64,000 bases of DNA from Stella humosa (GTDB lineage: Bacteria > Pseudomonadota > Alphaproteobacteria > ATCC43930 > Allostellaceae), in assembly GCF_006738645.1 (NCBI RefSeq), contig NZ_AP019700.1, forward strand, positions 4,012,001 through 4,076,000. The letters run 5' to 3'. The notes beneath the pieces were generated by a model that saw only the letters and a list, made by a program, of their open reading frames with translations, had not been told where the DNA came from and ran no database searches. Numbering within the stretch: position 1 is the first letter of the stretch; every line of letters begins with the position of its first letter. The position numbers and the translations under genes are program-made. Positions 1 to 9,610 of the stretch are shown piece after piece.

Positions 1-377
1 TCGGCCCCGTGCGCCCGGGTGGCGGCCACCTTGTACGGGCTGGTGTGGTCCAGCATGACGACCACGACCGGCACCTGCATGATGCGGCCGGCCAGCGCGA
101 AGCCCTGGGCGAAGTTGCCGGACGAGGTCATGACCACACCCCGGGCGCGTGCCTCCGGCGACAGCGCGTTCATGACGGCGAACGCCGCGCGCGGCTTGTA
201 GGCGCAGGTGACCTGGTGCGTCTCCAGCTTCAGGAACAGGCGCTCGGCACCGATGGCCAGCGGCTCGCCCGCGAAGGGCACGATCGGCGTGCGGCGGATG
301 ATCGACGGCATGGCCGCGCGCGTGGCGCGGATCTCGTCCAGCGTGATCAGCGGACGAGCGGTGGCGGAATCGGGCAT
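1..377 (-). CDS. PLP-dependent threonine/serine dehydratase-like protein (partial, N-terminal part)
   Basis: The gene runs off the left edge, so only the first ~125 residues are visible. The start is the ATG at 377. The translation has the N-terminal layout of fold-type II PLP enzymes (threonine ammonia-lyase, serine racemase, TdcB/IlvA group): an I-x-R-T-P-I-V-P segment near residue 30, then a Y-K-P-R motif where the family has the Schiff-base lysine (usually S-F-K-x-R-G). The phosphate/substrate loop reads TSSGNFAQG, where the family norm is SSGNHAQG. Such enzymes deaminate threonine or serine to 2-oxoacids, or racemise serine. The altered lysine-flanking residues (AYKPRAA) and F for H in the Asn loop point to a divergent paralogue, so the substrate is uncertain. 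It diverges from the SDR gene at 466. Confidence 0.8.
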   Translation of the reverse strand, partial: MPDSATARPLITLDEIRATRAAMPSIIRRTPIVPFAGEPLAIGAERLFLKLETHQVTCAYKPRAAFAVMNALSPEARARGVVMTSSGNFAQGFALAGRIMQVPVVVVMLDHTSPYKVAATRAHGA

Positions 378-465
378 CGTCGGGGGCTCCAGCGGGCGGG
401 GATGGGGATGGCTGGCCAGGACGCTAGCATGGGGTGGGCCCCGCGTTCTATTCTCTGCCCCACCC

Positions 466-1188
466 ATGGCACCTTCCCGCACCATCCTCATCACCGGCGC
501 CAGCCGCGGCATCGGGCTGGCCGCCGCCCATCATTTCGCGGCAGCCGGCCACCAGGTCATCGGCGTCGCCCGGTCCGCCGTGCCCGCGGGCTTCCCGGGC
601 CGCTTCCACAGCCTTGACCTGGCCGCCGACGACTTCGCCGAGAAGATCGCGGCGGTGACAGCCGCGACGCCGGTCGACGTGCTGATCAACAATGCCGGGG
701 CTGGCCGGATGGCCCATCTCGGCACGGTGAAGCTGGAGGATTTCGACGCCATCGTGCGCCTGAACCTGACGGCGACCCTGCTGGCGACGCGCGCCTGCCT
801 GCCGCACATGCGCGCCCAGGGTTGGGGCCGCGTCGTCAACGTCGCCAGCCGGGCGGCACTGGGCAAGGACGGGCGTACCGTCTATGGCGCGACCAAGGCC
901 GGGCTCTTCGGCTTCACCCGCACCTGGGCACTGGAACTGGCGGCCGAAGGGGTGACGGTCAATTGCGTCGCCCCCGGCCCGATCGAGACCGAGATGTTCC
1001 GCGAGCACAACCAGCCGGGCAGCCCAACCGCGCAGACCGTCATCGGCGCCATCCCCGTGAAGCGGATGGGCCAGCCCGAAGAGGTCGTCTCGGCGCTGGC
1101 CTTCTTCGCGGGCGAGCATGCCGGCTTCACCACCGGCCAGGTGCTCTATGTCTGCGGCGGCCTGACCGTGGCGCGCGACCCGATCTGA
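466..1188 (+). CDS. SDR-family oxidoreductase (3-oxoacyl-ACP reductase-like)
   Basis: This 240-residue classical short-chain dehydrogenase/reductase would use NAD(P)(H) to interconvert a carbonyl and an alcohol in the cytoplasm. The cofactor motif GASRGIG lies at residues 11-17 and the NNAG motif at 75-78. The catalytic set is Ser128, Tyr140 and Lys144 (Y-G-A-T-K), and the cofactor-binding PGPIETEM segment follows. The length is typical for the family. An upstream in-frame ATG at 208 would add 86 residues that do not look like an SDR, so the ATG at 466, directly before the Rossmann strand, is preferred. It is divergent from the dehydratase gene and convergent with the serine hydrolase. FabG-like is a family label. 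The substrate cannot be inferred. Confidence 0.88.
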   Translation: MAPSRTILITGASRGIGLAAAHHFAAAGHQVIGVARSAVPAGFPGRFHSLDLAADDFAEKIAAVTAATPVDVLINNAGAGRMAHLGTVKLEDFDAIVRLNLTATLLATRACLPHMRAQGWGRVVNVASRAALGKDGRTVYGATKAGLFGFTRTWALELAAEGVTVNCVAPGPIETEMFREHNQPGSPTAQTVIGAIPVKRMGQPEEVVSALAFFAGEHAGFTTGQVLYVCGGLTVARDPI

Positions 1189-1290
1189 CCGCCGCGTCTC
1201 GTTGGGGCAGCGCACGCCGTTCGCCGCTGCCAAGTCGCCGGCGGGCCTATGCCCGGGATGCTGCACCATCGCCCCATTCTCCGGTTGCCC

Positions 1291-1316
1291 TGGCCGGGTG
1301 GACTGCCACCCGGCCA
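1291..1316. terminator. Perfect hairpin between convergent genes
   Basis: An 11-bp perfect inverted repeat (TGGCCGGGTGG / CCACCCGGCCA) with an ACTG loop lies between the 3' end of the SDR (1188) and the stop of the convergent serine hydrolase (1365). There is no clear U-tract on either strand. A bidirectional transcription stop is inferred from position and stem stability. Confidence 0.5.
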
Positions 1317-1364
1317 AGTCATTGATCGCAGCGACAAAACCGGATGACGGGCGGCCGGGCTCCC

Positions 1365-2864
1365 CTAGTCCGCCGCAGCAGAGCGTGGCGCCTCAGACAC
1401 CGCAGCGATGGCGGCCGCCCCCACTCCGTCGAGCGCCTTCAGATCAAGTGTATGGTCGGTTTCGTTGGCGACCGCGATCACCAAGCCCTGCCGGCGCAGC
1501 ATGATCACCTTCTGGTCGGACGCCCCCGACGCCCACACCGCATCCACCGGCAGGCTCGGGAACTGGCCGTCGAGGTTGGTGCGGAAGCAGCCGGCATAGT
1601 GGTTGCCGAAATGGGTGGAGGTCAGGGCATAGTCGGCCCAGCCCTCCGGCAGCAGGCGCTCCCCGTTCCACACGCCGTCCTGGATGTAGAGCAGCCCGAA
1701 GCGGGCATAGTCGCGCAGGCAAGCGAAGCCCGAGCCCGACGCCACGAAGTTCCCCACCCGGTCGGCCGAATGCTGGTAGCTGGCCATGCCGATGCGGTCG
1801 GCCAGCAGGCCATAGACCGTCTCGTGATAGGGCAGCCCGCGGGCCTCGATGCGGTCGCGGATGATCGAACCCAGGACGTTCAGGCCGGTATTGATGTAGC
1901 GATAGACGGCACCCGGGCGGGTGGCGACGATCGCCCGCTGGGCGGTGTCGAACGCGTCCTCGCCGTCATAGTAGACGAAGCTGTTCTCGAAGATGACCGA
2001 GCCGCGCCCCTCGCCGTCGACGGCTGCGAAGGCGAGGCCCGAGCGCATGCGCATCAGGTCGTCGATGGTGATCAGGTGGTGGATGCAGCGCGGGTCCTTC
2101 CACAAGGGCGCCGGCGCCGGGTCGTAGACCGAGTTCAGCCAGCCCTCATGGATCATCCGGCCGATGATGGTGCCGGTGATCGCCTTGGTCATCGAGAAGC
2201 TGGGGGTGATCCGGTCGGGCGCGCCATGGTCGGAATAGCGCTCGGCGACGACGCCGTCCGGCGTCGCCACCAGCACGCCATAGATGCCGGACGAACCCGC
2301 GAACAGCCGCTCGATCGCCTGCTCCAGCGCCGCCGGCCCGCGATTGCGCCCGGGCGTGGCACCGCCGTCGCCCAGCGGCCAGGCCCGCGCGCGATCGGCG
2401 GCCGGGCGCTGGATCGGTTGCGGGGTGAATGCGGGCTCGGCATGGCGGCCCAGCACGATGCCGCCATAGCCCGGCCGGGCGACCGCATGGCCGACGACGG
2501 GCGCGCCGAAGGCCGGATCGGTCCAGGTGACGGTGGCGCGGCGGTCGGCATCGTCGGTCGCGACCGTGACCTGGCCCGTCTTCCAGGCGGCTGCCACCTC
2601 GGCCTGGGCGGCCGACACGTCCGGCTCGTCCTCCAACCCGCCAGAGCGGCCGGACGCCCGCGGCCGGAAATGCCGGTCGGCCTCGGCCCGCGACAGGCCG
2701 CTCACATACATCATGTCGACATAGCGCTTGGCGCTGTAGGACACGACCTTCTCGCGCAGCGCACGCGGCGACTGGTCGTAGAAGAAGGGCGCGGGGGGCG
2801 CGCCGACGCCGGCAGGCAGGAGCGGCGGGATACGGTCGAAAAGGGCGCTGGGGGCGCGGGCCAT
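1365..2864 (-). CDS. Serine hydrolase, class C beta-lactamase/6-aminohexanoate-dimer hydrolase-like
   Basis: This protein of about 499 residues belongs to the beta-lactamase-related serine hydrolases (EstB/NylB-like). The nucleophile motif S-M-T-K is at residues 224-227 and the Y-I-N motif at 323-325, which are the S-x-x-K and Y-x-N signatures of the fold. There is no convincing signal peptide, so a cytoplasmic amidase or esterase is more likely than a periplasmic lactamase. In-frame ATGs exist at 2906, 2876 and 2864. The last is preceded by GGAG at a 6-base spacing and is chosen. The ~200-residue N-terminal part before S-x-x-K is long but normal for NylB-like members. It lies near an amidohydrolase and peptide-transporter genes, which would suit amide scavenging, but this is inference. 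Confidence 0.82.
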   Translation of the reverse strand: MARAPSALFDRIPPLLPAGVGAPPAPFFYDQSPRALREKVVSYSAKRYVDMMYVSGLSRAEADRHFRPRASGRSGGLEDEPDVSAAQAEVAAAWKTGQVTVATDDADRRATVTWTDPAFGAPVVGHAVARPGYGGIVLGRHAEPAFTPQPIQRPAADRARAWPLGDGGATPGRNRGPAALEQAIERLFAGSSGIYGVLVATPDGVVAERYSDHGAPDRITPSFSMTKAITGTIIGRMIHEGWLNSVYDPAPAPLWKDPRCIHHLITIDDLMRMRSGLAFAAVDGEGRGSVIFENSFVYYDGEDAFDTAQRAIVATRPGAVYRYINTGLNVLGSIIRDRIEARGLPYHETVYGLLADRIGMASYQHSADRVGNFVASGSGFACLRDYARFGLLYIQDGVWNGERLLPEGWADYALTSTHFGNHYAGCFRTNLDGQFPSLPVDAVWASGASDQKVIMLRRQGLVIAVANETDHTLDLKALDGVGAAAIAAVSEAPRSAAAD

Positions 2865-2972
2865 GGGCGGCTCCATCGGAAAGGTTGCCCGATCTTGCCT
2901 CCCCATCCGCCGGCGTGCAAATCGCCAGTTGCCTTCCCCTGATAGCCAGAAAGGCCGCCCCTAAAACGGCGA

Positions 2973-2996
2973 AGGCCGCGGATCGCTCCGCGGCCT
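2973..2996 (-). terminator. Rho-independent terminator of the nonapeptide-repeat gene
   Basis: The stem AGGCCGCGG / CCGCGGCCT (9 bp, 6-base loop) lies 28 bases after the stop of the leftward repeat-protein gene. On that strand it is followed by TTCGCCGTTTTAG, giving a short T-run. The position between two leftward genes means it would separate the repeat protein from the serine hydrolase. Confidence 0.6.
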
Positions 2997-3024
2997 CGTT
3001 GCCGTTCGTGGTGGGTCCCGGCGT

Positions 3025-3315
3025 CTAGCGGCCGAGCTTCTGGTCGGCTTCGACCGACTGGCCGAACTTGCCGTCGTCGAGATTGCGACCGTACTTGCCC
3101 TCGTCCATGTTGCGGCCGTACTTGCCTTCGTCGGCATTCGCACCGAACTTGCCCTCGTCGGCGTTGGCGCCGAACTTGCCCTCGTCGAGCAACTGGCCGT
3201 ACTTGCCGTCATCCTGGTTCATGCCGAACTTGCCGGCATCGAGCGACAGGGGGGAAGCGACGGCACCGAAGGCGATCAGCGAAGCGATGGCAGCGGCGGA
3301 AATGAGCTTGGTCAT
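3025..3315 (-). CDS. Small secreted protein of seven tandem nonapeptide repeats
   Basis: This 96-residue protein has an N-terminal signal peptide (MTKLIS, a hydrophobic Ala/Ile/Leu core, cleavage predicted near A-V-A-S at 18-21). Residues 26-88 then form seven contiguous 9-residue units of pattern D-[AED]-G-K-[FY]-G-x-x-x, and a short tail EADQKLGR ends the protein. The units are DAGKFGMNQ, DDGKYGQLL, DEGKFGANA (twice), DEGKYGRNM, DEGKYGRNL and DDGKFGQSV. The start is the ATG at 3315, preceded by AGGAGG at ideal spacing. A terminator follows at 2973-2996, so it looks like a single-gene transcript. Every unit carries acidic-Gly-Lys-aromatic-Gly, suggesting a regular solenoid, a ligand-binding repeat or an exported structural peptide. 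I do not recognise the family and propose no function. Confidence 0.8.
   Translation of the reverse strand: MTKLISAAAIASLIAFGAVASPLSLDAGKFGMNQDDGKYGQLLDEGKFGANADEGKFGANADEGKYGRNMDEGKYGRNLDDGKFGQSVEADQKLGR
3052..3240 (-). repeat. Seven 27-bp in-frame tandem repeats encoding D-x-G-K-[FY]-G-x3
   Basis: There are seven 27-bp units without indels. All keep the GGCAAGT(T/A)CGG core (complement as written on the + strand: CCG[TA]ACTTGCC). The third and fourth units encode identical peptides but are not fully identical across flanks, so the array is old enough to have diverged at variable positions while the D-x-G-K-[FY]-G core is held. Confidence 0.85.
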
Positions 3316-3669
3316 GGGAACCTCCTGGTCAGTCTGGCTGGGCGACCCGGTCCATCCCCGCGCCGTCCTCATGACCAGAAGGTAGTCCCGCGGCCGACCG
3401 ACGGCGAATCACGCTGGGTCACTCCGCAGTGAGCGATGGATGACCGTTTCGTGATCGTCGCCGGCCCTCCACGAAACCGTAACGGCGGCGTGGCAGGGTC
3501 GCCCCATGCTGATGCACGACCTCGTCGACTCCCTGGCCCGCGGCCTCGCGGTCACCGGCCTCGCCATCGCCGTCCTGGCCCTGGCCGGCATGCTGCACTG
3601 ACCGCCGCCGCGACGGCCGGGCCAGCTAGGGGCTGGCCGGCGGCCGCATATCGCGCTATCGGAAGAGGC
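3316..3669. other. Longest gene-poor stretch (354 bp) between two divergent genes
   Basis: This stretch separates the leftward repeat protein from the rightward lipoprotein. It contains the strong ribosome-binding site of the repeat gene (around 3320), a small inverted repeat TCACT-CCGC-AGTGA (3419-3432) and one possible 31-codon membrane-peptide ORF (3506-3601). Apart from these I see no conserved coding signal. Promoters for both flanking genes must lie here, but no convincing -35/-10 pair stands out. Confidence 0.5.
3506..3601 (+). CDS. Possible 31-residue single-pass membrane peptide
   Basis: The ATG at 3506 is preceded by CAGGG at a 7-base spacing. It opens a 31-codon ORF: a short amphipathic start (MLMHDLVDSLARG), then a hydrophobic helix rich in Ala/Leu/Val/Ile ending GMLH-stop. 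Length and composition match the many single-TM small proteins of bacteria. It lies 68 bases upstream of the lipoprotein gene on the same strand, so co-transcription is possible. Nothing beyond ORF structure supports it, and GC-rich DNA makes such ORFs by chance. Confidence 0.3.
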   Translation: MLMHDLVDSLARGLAVTGLAIAVLALAGMLH

Positions 3670-4080
3670 ATGCGACGTCCCGGTATCCAGGGAGCGGTCC
3701 TGCTCCTTCCCCTTTCGCTGCTTGCCGCCTGCGGCACCAGCGCCTCGTCCTCATTCTCGGAGACGACCACCTATCGCTGCGCGCTCGGTCGCAGCTTCCA
3801 GGTGACCGTGCGGACCGGCGATCCCAAGGTGGCGCTGGATGCCAACCGCAACCGCCTGCTGCTGGCCCGCCCGACTGTCGAGGGCGACGAGGGCAAGAGC
3901 CGGTCGGCGGAAAAGACCGCCACCCTGACCGGCCAGTACACCAACGGCGCCGTCGGCCTGGTGCTGGATGGCGAGCAGGCGACGGTCGAGAACCTGCCGG
4001 GCGGCCCCTACGACAATTGCCAGGCCGCCGGCCCGGCCGACCGGCGCGCCAGCGACGCACCGCCGCTCAAGGTCGAATAG
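3670..4080 (+). CDS. MliC-like lipoprotein (lysozyme-inhibitor family resemblance)
   Basis: This 136-residue protein begins at an ATG preceded by GGAAGAGG. The N-terminus is a lipoprotein signal with lipobox L-A-A-C, so Cys21 would be lipidated and the protein anchored in a membrane facing the periplasm. The mature part has the outline of membrane-bound lysozyme inhibitors of c-type (MliC/PliC): T-Y-R-C near the start, a central beta-rich stretch with Q-Y-T-N-G, a D-G-E-Q-A-T segment like the family's G-x-E-A-x-L, and a final G-P-Y-D-N-C whose Cys would pair with the early one. Known family members bind host lysozyme and protect peptidoglycan. Similarity is by eye, so the family is moderately likely and the inhibitor role is inferred. 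An upstream in-frame extension to 3436 has no ribosome-binding site. Confidence 0.65.
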   Translation: MRRPGIQGAVLLLPLSLLAACGTSASSSFSETTTYRCALGRSFQVTVRTGDPKVALDANRNRLLLARPTVEGDEGKSRSAEKTATLTGQYTNGAVGLVLDGEQATVENLPGGPYDNCQAAGPADRRASDAPPLKVE

Positions 4081-4093
4081 GCGACGCGGCCCT

Positions 4094-5083
<990 letters not shown>

Positions 5084-5095
5084 GGACTGCCCTCG

Positions 5096-6034
5096 CTAAA
5101 GCCGCGACGTCGGCAAGTTCGCGGCCTGGTGGCGGTGGGTCCATTCCTGGACGAGGCGCTGGGCCACGGCCATCTGCTCTTCCGTCAGGCGGGCGGCGAC
5201 GCGGTCGCGGTTGCCGGCACCCTGGCGGCGGCATTCGGGGTCGCTGGAGTTGATGGCGGCGGCCGCGAACCACTGGTAGGCGCGGGCGTGGTCCTGCGCC
5301 ACCCCGCGCCCTTCGTCATAGAGGGCGCCGAGATTGACCTGGGCGCAGGCGTTGCCGGCGTCGGCCGCGCGCGCGTACCAGGCAGCCGCCCGCGCCGGAT
5401 CGACCGGCGCGCCCTGCCCGTACTCATGCATGAGGCCGATGTTGAACTGCGCGGAGGCGTCGCCACGCTCGGCCGCCTGGCCGAACCAGTGCAGGGCCGA
5501 GGCATAGTCCTGCGCCACGCCCAGGCCGTGATAATGCAGGTTGGCCAGATTGAACTGGGCATCGACATTGCCGCGCTCGGCGCCGCCGCGATACCAGCGC
5601 GCCGCCTCGGCATGGTCCTGGGCCACGCCCTGGCCCTTGTCGTAGCGCAGGCCCACCTTGAACGACGCCGACGGATCGCCGCGCTCGGCCGCCAAGCGGA
5701 ACAGGCGGAACGCCTCCGCCGGGTCGCGGGCCACGCCGTTGCCGGCCTCGTACATCATGCCCAGCAGATACTGCGCGCTGGGCCGGCCGCGGTCGGCGGC
5801 CTGGCGGTAGAGGCGCACCGCCTCGGCATGGTCGCGCGGCACGGTCAGGCCCAGTTGGTGAAGGATGCCGCGGCTTTCCAGCGCTTCCGCATCCTCTTCC
5901 TCGGCCGGAGCGGCCGGCGGCTGCATCCAGGCGTCCATGCCGCGCCCCTCGACCCCGGGCGACCGCAACGATGCCTGGGCCCCCGAAATCGAGATGGCCA
6001 GCCCCATCCCGGCGATGATCGCGATGCGCAGCAC
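5096..6034 (-). CDS. Secreted Sel1-like repeat (SLR) protein
   Basis: This protein of about 312 residues has a signal peptide (LRIAIIAGMGLAISISGAQA) followed by about six Sel1-like repeats, 36-residue alpha/alpha units recognisable by A-x-x-x-L-G-x-x-Y/H-x-x-G-x-G-V-x-x-D-x-A-x-A-x-x-W/L-[YF]-x-x-A-A. Sel1 proteins are TPR relatives that scaffold protein-protein contacts, often in envelope signalling. The start is taken as GTG at 6034, which has GGAGGGG 6 bases upstream. An ATG at 6094 would put 20 charged residues before the signal peptide. The gene is convergent with dppD, with a 12-bp gap. The C-terminal ~50 residues are helical and not repeat-like. No partner can be named. Confidence 0.85.
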   Translation of the reverse strand: MLRIAIIAGMGLAISISGAQASLRSPGVEGRGMDAWMQPPAAPAEEEDAEALESRGILHQLGLTVPRDHAEAVRLYRQAADRGRPSAQYLLGMMYEAGNGVARDPAEAFRLFRLAAERGDPSASFKVGLRYDKGQGVAQDHAEAARWYRGGAERGNVDAQFNLANLHYHGLGVAQDYASALHWFGQAAERGDASAQFNIGLMHEYGQGAPVDPARAAAWYARAADAGNACAQVNLGALYDEGRGVAQDHARAYQWFAAAAINSSDPECRRQGAGNRDRVAARLTEEQMAVAQRLVQEWTHRHQAANLPTSRL

Positions 6035-6161
6035 GTGAACCCCCTCCGATCGAGATGGCCGACCAATTGCCCTGGCCTTGCCCAAATTCAGCAATCAGCA
6101 TGCCTCAATCGGGGTGGCGGATGGGGATGGGACAAACCGTCGCGGGGATCTTGCCCTTTCG

Positions 6162-7661
6162 CTATACCGTCTCCAGCGCCAGCGGGAACGCCTCGTCGGC
6201 CGTGCGCCCGGCCCAGTCCTTGTCGGGCACGCGTTCCAGGGCGCGCTGCTGGCCGGCGGTCAGGATCGCGCCCGCGCGGGTGACGTCGATGGTCAGCACC
6301 TCGCCACCCCGCACCACCTGGCGCCCGCCGACATAGACGTCGGTGATCGGCCGCTCCAGCGCGGAAAAGATGAAGCTGCGCAAGGGGTCGCGCAGCGGCT
6401 GCATCATCGGGTGGTTGCAATCGACGACGACGACATCGGCCTTGCAGCCGGGCGCCAGCCGGCCGATGTCGTCGCGCTGGAGGGCACGCGCGCCGCCGAC
6501 CGTGCCGGCATGGAACACGTCCTCCACCTTCGTCGCGTGGGCATCGCGGGCGGCGACCTTGCCCAGGATGGCGGCCCAGCGCATCTCGTCGACGAAGTTG
6601 TGCGGGTAGGTGTCGGTGCCGAGCCCGATATTGATGCCGGCCGCCCGATAGCGCCCGAAATCCTGCAGCACCACGCCACCACGCACGAAGTTGTGCGGAC
6701 AATGGGCGACGTGCGAGCCCGAATCGGCGTTCCGGCCGAGGTCGCGCTTCTCGGGCCAGGCGATCCAACTGTGCTCGTCGATGAAGATGGCGTGGCCGAT
6801 GATGAAGTTGGGCGCCAGCAGGCCCAGCGATTCCAGCCATTCGATCGGCGTCTTGCCGTGGCGGCGCACCATCTCGCGGAACTCGACGACGCTTTGGGCG
6901 GCATGCAGGGTCATCGGCAGGCCGCGCTCGCGCGACGCGTCGCGCGCATCCTGCAGCAGGTCGGCGGTGCAGGTGTCGATCTGGCCCGGGGCGACCATGC
7001 CGAAAAGCCGATCGGACGGGTGGCGGGCGACCTGGTCCAGCAGGGCCAGCGCCTCGTCGAAGGCACGCCGGCCGGCCGCCTCGTCGAAGGCGTAGAGCAC
7101 CTCGTGCCCGTTGCGCGTGTACCAATAGCCCGACCGGAAGGACGGGGCCAGACACACCCGCATGCCGGTCGCCAGCGCCTCGTCGATCCAGCCGGCCCGG
7201 TTGGGCGAATAGTCGACGAAGGTGGTGACGCCGCTCTTCAGCATCTCCCACATGGCGATCTGTCCCGCCGCCATGCGGGCGTCGTCGTCCTGGTAGATCT
7301 GCGGGTTGTCGCGCGCGGCCTGGCTCTCCGCCAGCGTCGTGGTGTAGTTCGAGCGGCCGACCAGCACCGTGTACTCGTAGAGCGTGCTCATGCCGAGCTT
7401 GCGGCTCTTGGTCTCCTCCGTCAGGCCGCGTAGCAGCGGCTCCGACGTCGGGTGCGAGTGGATGTTGACGAAGCCGGGCAGGATCAGCCTGTCCTTGCCC
7501 TCGACGATGACATCGGCCGACCCCGCATAGCCGCGCCCGACATGGACCAGGACGCCGTCGCGGAACACCACGTCGGCGTCGCGCATATAGACGTGGCGGT
7601 CGCGGGCGGCGTCCCAGCCCACCACCCAGGATGCGTTGCGGATCCAGGTCGTGCTGCTCAT
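6162..7661 (-). CDS. Amidohydrolase-superfamily metal-dependent hydrolase (AtzB/TrzA/cytosine deaminase-like)
   Basis: This protein of 499 residues belongs to the TIM-barrel amidohydrolases that deaminate or dechlorinate ring amines. The first metal motif H-S-H is at residues 68-70 within [12 protein letters not shown] histidine follows in MTLHAAQS, then another in [10 protein letters not shown], then HCPHN, and the late aspartate in [10 protein letters not shown]. These are the expected metal ligands of a mononuclear member. Start ATGs are at 7664 and 7661, and the second has the better distance to GGGG. The N- and C-terminal beta-sandwich segments are present. It sits divergently 104 bp from dppF and just downstream of dppD, so a substrate brought in by the peptide-type transporter is an attractive inference. 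The exact substrate is unknown. Confidence 0.88.
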   Translation of the reverse strand: MSSTTWIRNASWVVGWDAARDRHVYMRDADVVFRDGVLVHVGRGYAGSADVIVEGKDRLILPGFVNIHSHPTSEPLLRGLTEETKSRKLGMSTLYEYTVLVGRSNYTTTLAESQAARDNPQIYQDDDARMAAGQIAMWEMLKSGVTTFVDYSPNRAGWIDEALATGMRVCLAPSFRSGYWYTRNGHEVLYAFDEAAGRRAFDEALALLDQVARHPSDRLFGMVAPGQIDTCTADLLQDARDASRERGLPMTLHAAQSVVEFREMVRRHGKTPIEWLESLGLLAPNFIIGHAIFIDEHSWIAWPEKRDLGRNADSGSHVAHCPHNFVRGGVVLQDFGRYRAAGINIGLGTDTYPHNFVDEMRWAAILGKVAARDAHATKVEDVFHAGTVGGARALQRDDIGRLAPGCKADVVVVDCNHPMMQPLRDPLRSFIFSALERPITDVYVGGRQVVRGGEVLTIDVTRAGAILTAGQQRALERVPDKDWAGRTADEAFPLALETV

Positions 7662-7765
7662 CATGTCCCCACGGGTCGATCGTCCGGCCCGCATGTTCGC
7701 CATCCGCCGGCCCGAATGCCAGCCCCCTGGCGCTCGGGCCGGCAGGACCGCAAGATGCCCCGACC

Positions 7766-8839
7766 ATGACCGCGCTGCTCGAAGTCGACAACCTCGCCAA
7801 GCACTTCCCCGTCCGCCGCGGCGTCCTGCAACGGGTGCGGGGCCAGGTGAAGGCGGTGGACGGCGTGTCCTTCACGCTGGCGGCAGGCGAGACCTTGGCC
7901 GTCGTCGGCGAATCCGGCTGCGGCAAGTCCACCCTGGGCCGGCTGGTGCTGCGCCTGATCGAGCCGACCGCCGGGTCCGTGCGCTGGAAGGGGCAGGACA
8001 TCTTCGCGCTCGCCCCCGGCCCCCTGCGGGCGCTGCGGCGCGAGATGCAGATCGTCTTCCAGGACCCCTACGCCTCGCTCAACCCGCGCCTGACGGTGGG
8101 CGAGATGGTGGGCGAGCCGCTGATGCTGCATGGGCTGGCGCGCGGGCGGGCAGCCGAGGCCAGGGTGGTCGAGCTGTTGCACCTGGTCGGGCTGGCGCCG
8201 GAGCATGCGCGGCGCTACCCGCACGAATTCTCGGGCGGGCAGCGCCAGCGCATCGGCATCGCCCGGGCGCTGGCAGCCGGGCCGCAGCTATTGGTGGGCG
8301 ACGAGCCGGTGTCCGCGCTCGACGTGTCGATCCGCGCCCAGGTGGTGAACCTGCTCCAGGACATCCAGCAGCGGCTGGGGCTGGCCTATCTCTTCGTCTC
8401 GCACGACCTGGGCGTCGTGCGCCATGTCGCCGACCGGGTCGCGGTCATGTATCTGGGCCGGATCGTCGAGCTGGCGCCCAAGCCCGCTCTCTATGCCGCA
8501 CCGCGCCACCCTTACACGGCGGCATTGCTGGCCGCGATCCCGGTCGCCGACCCGCGCCTGAAGCGCGACCGGCCGATCCTCGAGGGCGACGTGCCGAGCC
8601 CGATGGCGCCGCCACCGGGCTGCCGCTTCCACACCCGCTGCCCCTACGCGATCGACCGCTGCCGGGTGGAGAGCCCGGCCCTGACGGCCGACGCCGCCGG
8701 GCATGCCGTCGCCTGCCACCGCTGGCAGGAACTGGCGCCCCTGCCCTCGGCCGTGGCGGAAACGGTGGCGATCGACCCGCGGCTGGCCGCCCTGCAGGGT
8801 GCCTTCCGGCGCCGGCCGGAGGTCAGCGCAGGGGCGTGA
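7766..8839 (+). CDS. dppF: Dipeptide/oligopeptide ABC transporter ATP-binding protein (DppF/OppF type)
   Basis: This 357-residue ATPase is the second of the pair needed by Dpp/Opp importers. Walker A GESGCGKS begins at residue 48, the Q-loop is [11 protein letters not shown], the signature is [15 protein letters not shown], and Walker B reads [12 protein letters not shown]. The hallmark F-type second half has [15 protein letters not shown] followed by a C-R-F-H-T-R-C-P segment. The extra R-x-R-G-V-L-Q-R insertion before the first strand is typical of DppF. Its 3' end overlaps the convergent modA gene by 17 bp. It is separated from dppD by 2.7 kb of opposite-strand genes and from dppA by 4.3 kb. 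Confidence 0.92.
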   Translation: MTALLEVDNLAKHFPVRRGVLQRVRGQVKAVDGVSFTLAAGETLAVVGESGCGKSTLGRLVLRLIEPTAGSVRWKGQDIFALAPGPLRALRREMQIVFQDPYASLNPRLTVGEMVGEPLMLHGLARGRAAEARVVELLHLVGLAPEHARRYPHEFSGGQRQRIGIARALAAGPQLLVGDEPVSALDVSIRAQVVNLLQDIQQRLGLAYLFVSHDLGVVRHVADRVAVMYLGRIVELAPKPALYAAPRHPYTAALLAAIPVADPRLKRDRPILEGDVPSPMAPPPGCRFHTRCPYAIDRCRVESPALTADAAGHAVACHRWQELAPLPSAVAETVAIDPRLAALQGAFRRRPEVSAGA

Positions 8840-9593
8840 AGCCCTGCTTGACGAAGAACGGCGTGGCCTCCGGCGAGCGCAGCCAGGCGACGAAGCCCGC
8901 CGCCTCCGGCACGGAATCCTTGGTGAGTGCCACCGGATAGATGATCGGCGGATGGCTGTCGGCCGGGAAGGTGCCGACGATGCGCACGTTGGGCTCGGCC
9001 GCCGCATCCGTCGCGTAGACGATGCCGAGCGGCGTCTCGCCACGGGCAACCAGCAGCAGGGCGGCCCGTACGTTCTCGGTCTGGGCCAGCTTGTCGGCCA
9101 CCGCCGGCCATAGCCCCAGCTTCTCCAGCGCCGCCTTGCCGTACTTGCCGGCCGGCACCGAATCCACCTGCCCCATGGCCATGCGCCCGCCGCCCAGCAG
9201 GCCGGCCAGGTCGAGGCCCGGGCCGACGGTGCCCTTGGCGGCCGAGTCCTTCGGCGCGACCAGGACGATGCTGTTGCCGAGCAGGTTGGCCCGGCTTTCC
9301 GCCCGGATCAGTTTGCGCTGCTGAAGATAGTTCATCCAGTCGAGGTCCGCCGACAGGAAGACGGAGGCCGGCGCGCCCTGCTCGATCTGCCGGGCCAGCG
9401 CGGAGCTGGCGGCGTAGGAGACCTTGGCCGGGGCGCCGCCGCGCCGGCCCCATTCGGCCACCGCCTCGTCCAACGCCGTCTTCATGCTGGCGGCGGCGAA
9501 GACGAGCACGCCGCGCTGCTGGGCCGCGGCCGGCTGCACCAGCCCCACCGCAAGCGCCATCCACGCCACCACCGAAACGAAGCCGAGCCGCAT
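8823..9593 (-). CDS. modA: Molybdate-binding periplasmic protein ModA
   Basis: This 256-residue protein is the substrate-binding component that captures molybdate or tungstate in the periplasm. A signal peptide ([18 protein letters not shown], cleavage after A-A-A) precedes the ModA start [16 protein letters not shown], whose serine helps bind the oxyanion. [29 protein letters not shown] and the GIVYATDA loop are all characteristic. The ATG at 9593 has GGGAGA about 6 bases upstream. No modB or modC is present within 8 kb on either side, so ModA must work with permease/ATPase genes elsewhere. A ModE-like palindrome lies 18 bp upstream of the start. The 3' end overlaps dppF. Confidence 0.93.
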   Translation of the reverse strand: MRLGFVSVVAWMALAVGLVQPAAAQQRGVLVFAAASMKTALDEAVAEWGRRGGAPAKVSYAASSALARQIEQGAPASVFLSADLDWMNYLQQRKLIRAESRANLLGNSIVLVAPKDSAAKGTVGPGLDLAGLLGGGRMAMGQVDSVPAGKYGKAALEKLGLWPAVADKLAQTENVRAALLLVARGETPLGIVYATDAAAEPNVRIVGTFPADSHPPIIYPVALTKDSVPEAAGFVAWLRSPEATPFFVKQGFTPLR

Positions 9594-9610
9594 GATCCAT
9601 CTCCCGGATA

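Noticed and set aside
1344-2942. 532-codon rightward ORF antisense to the serine hydrolase
   Set aside because: It has no recognisable motif and the composition of an antisense frame. The opposite strand has S-x-x-K and Y-x-N motifs in order.
3052-3240. CRISPR or non-coding tandem array
   Set aside because: The 27-bp units are contiguous, keep one reading frame behind a signal peptide, and conserve amino acids rather than bases.
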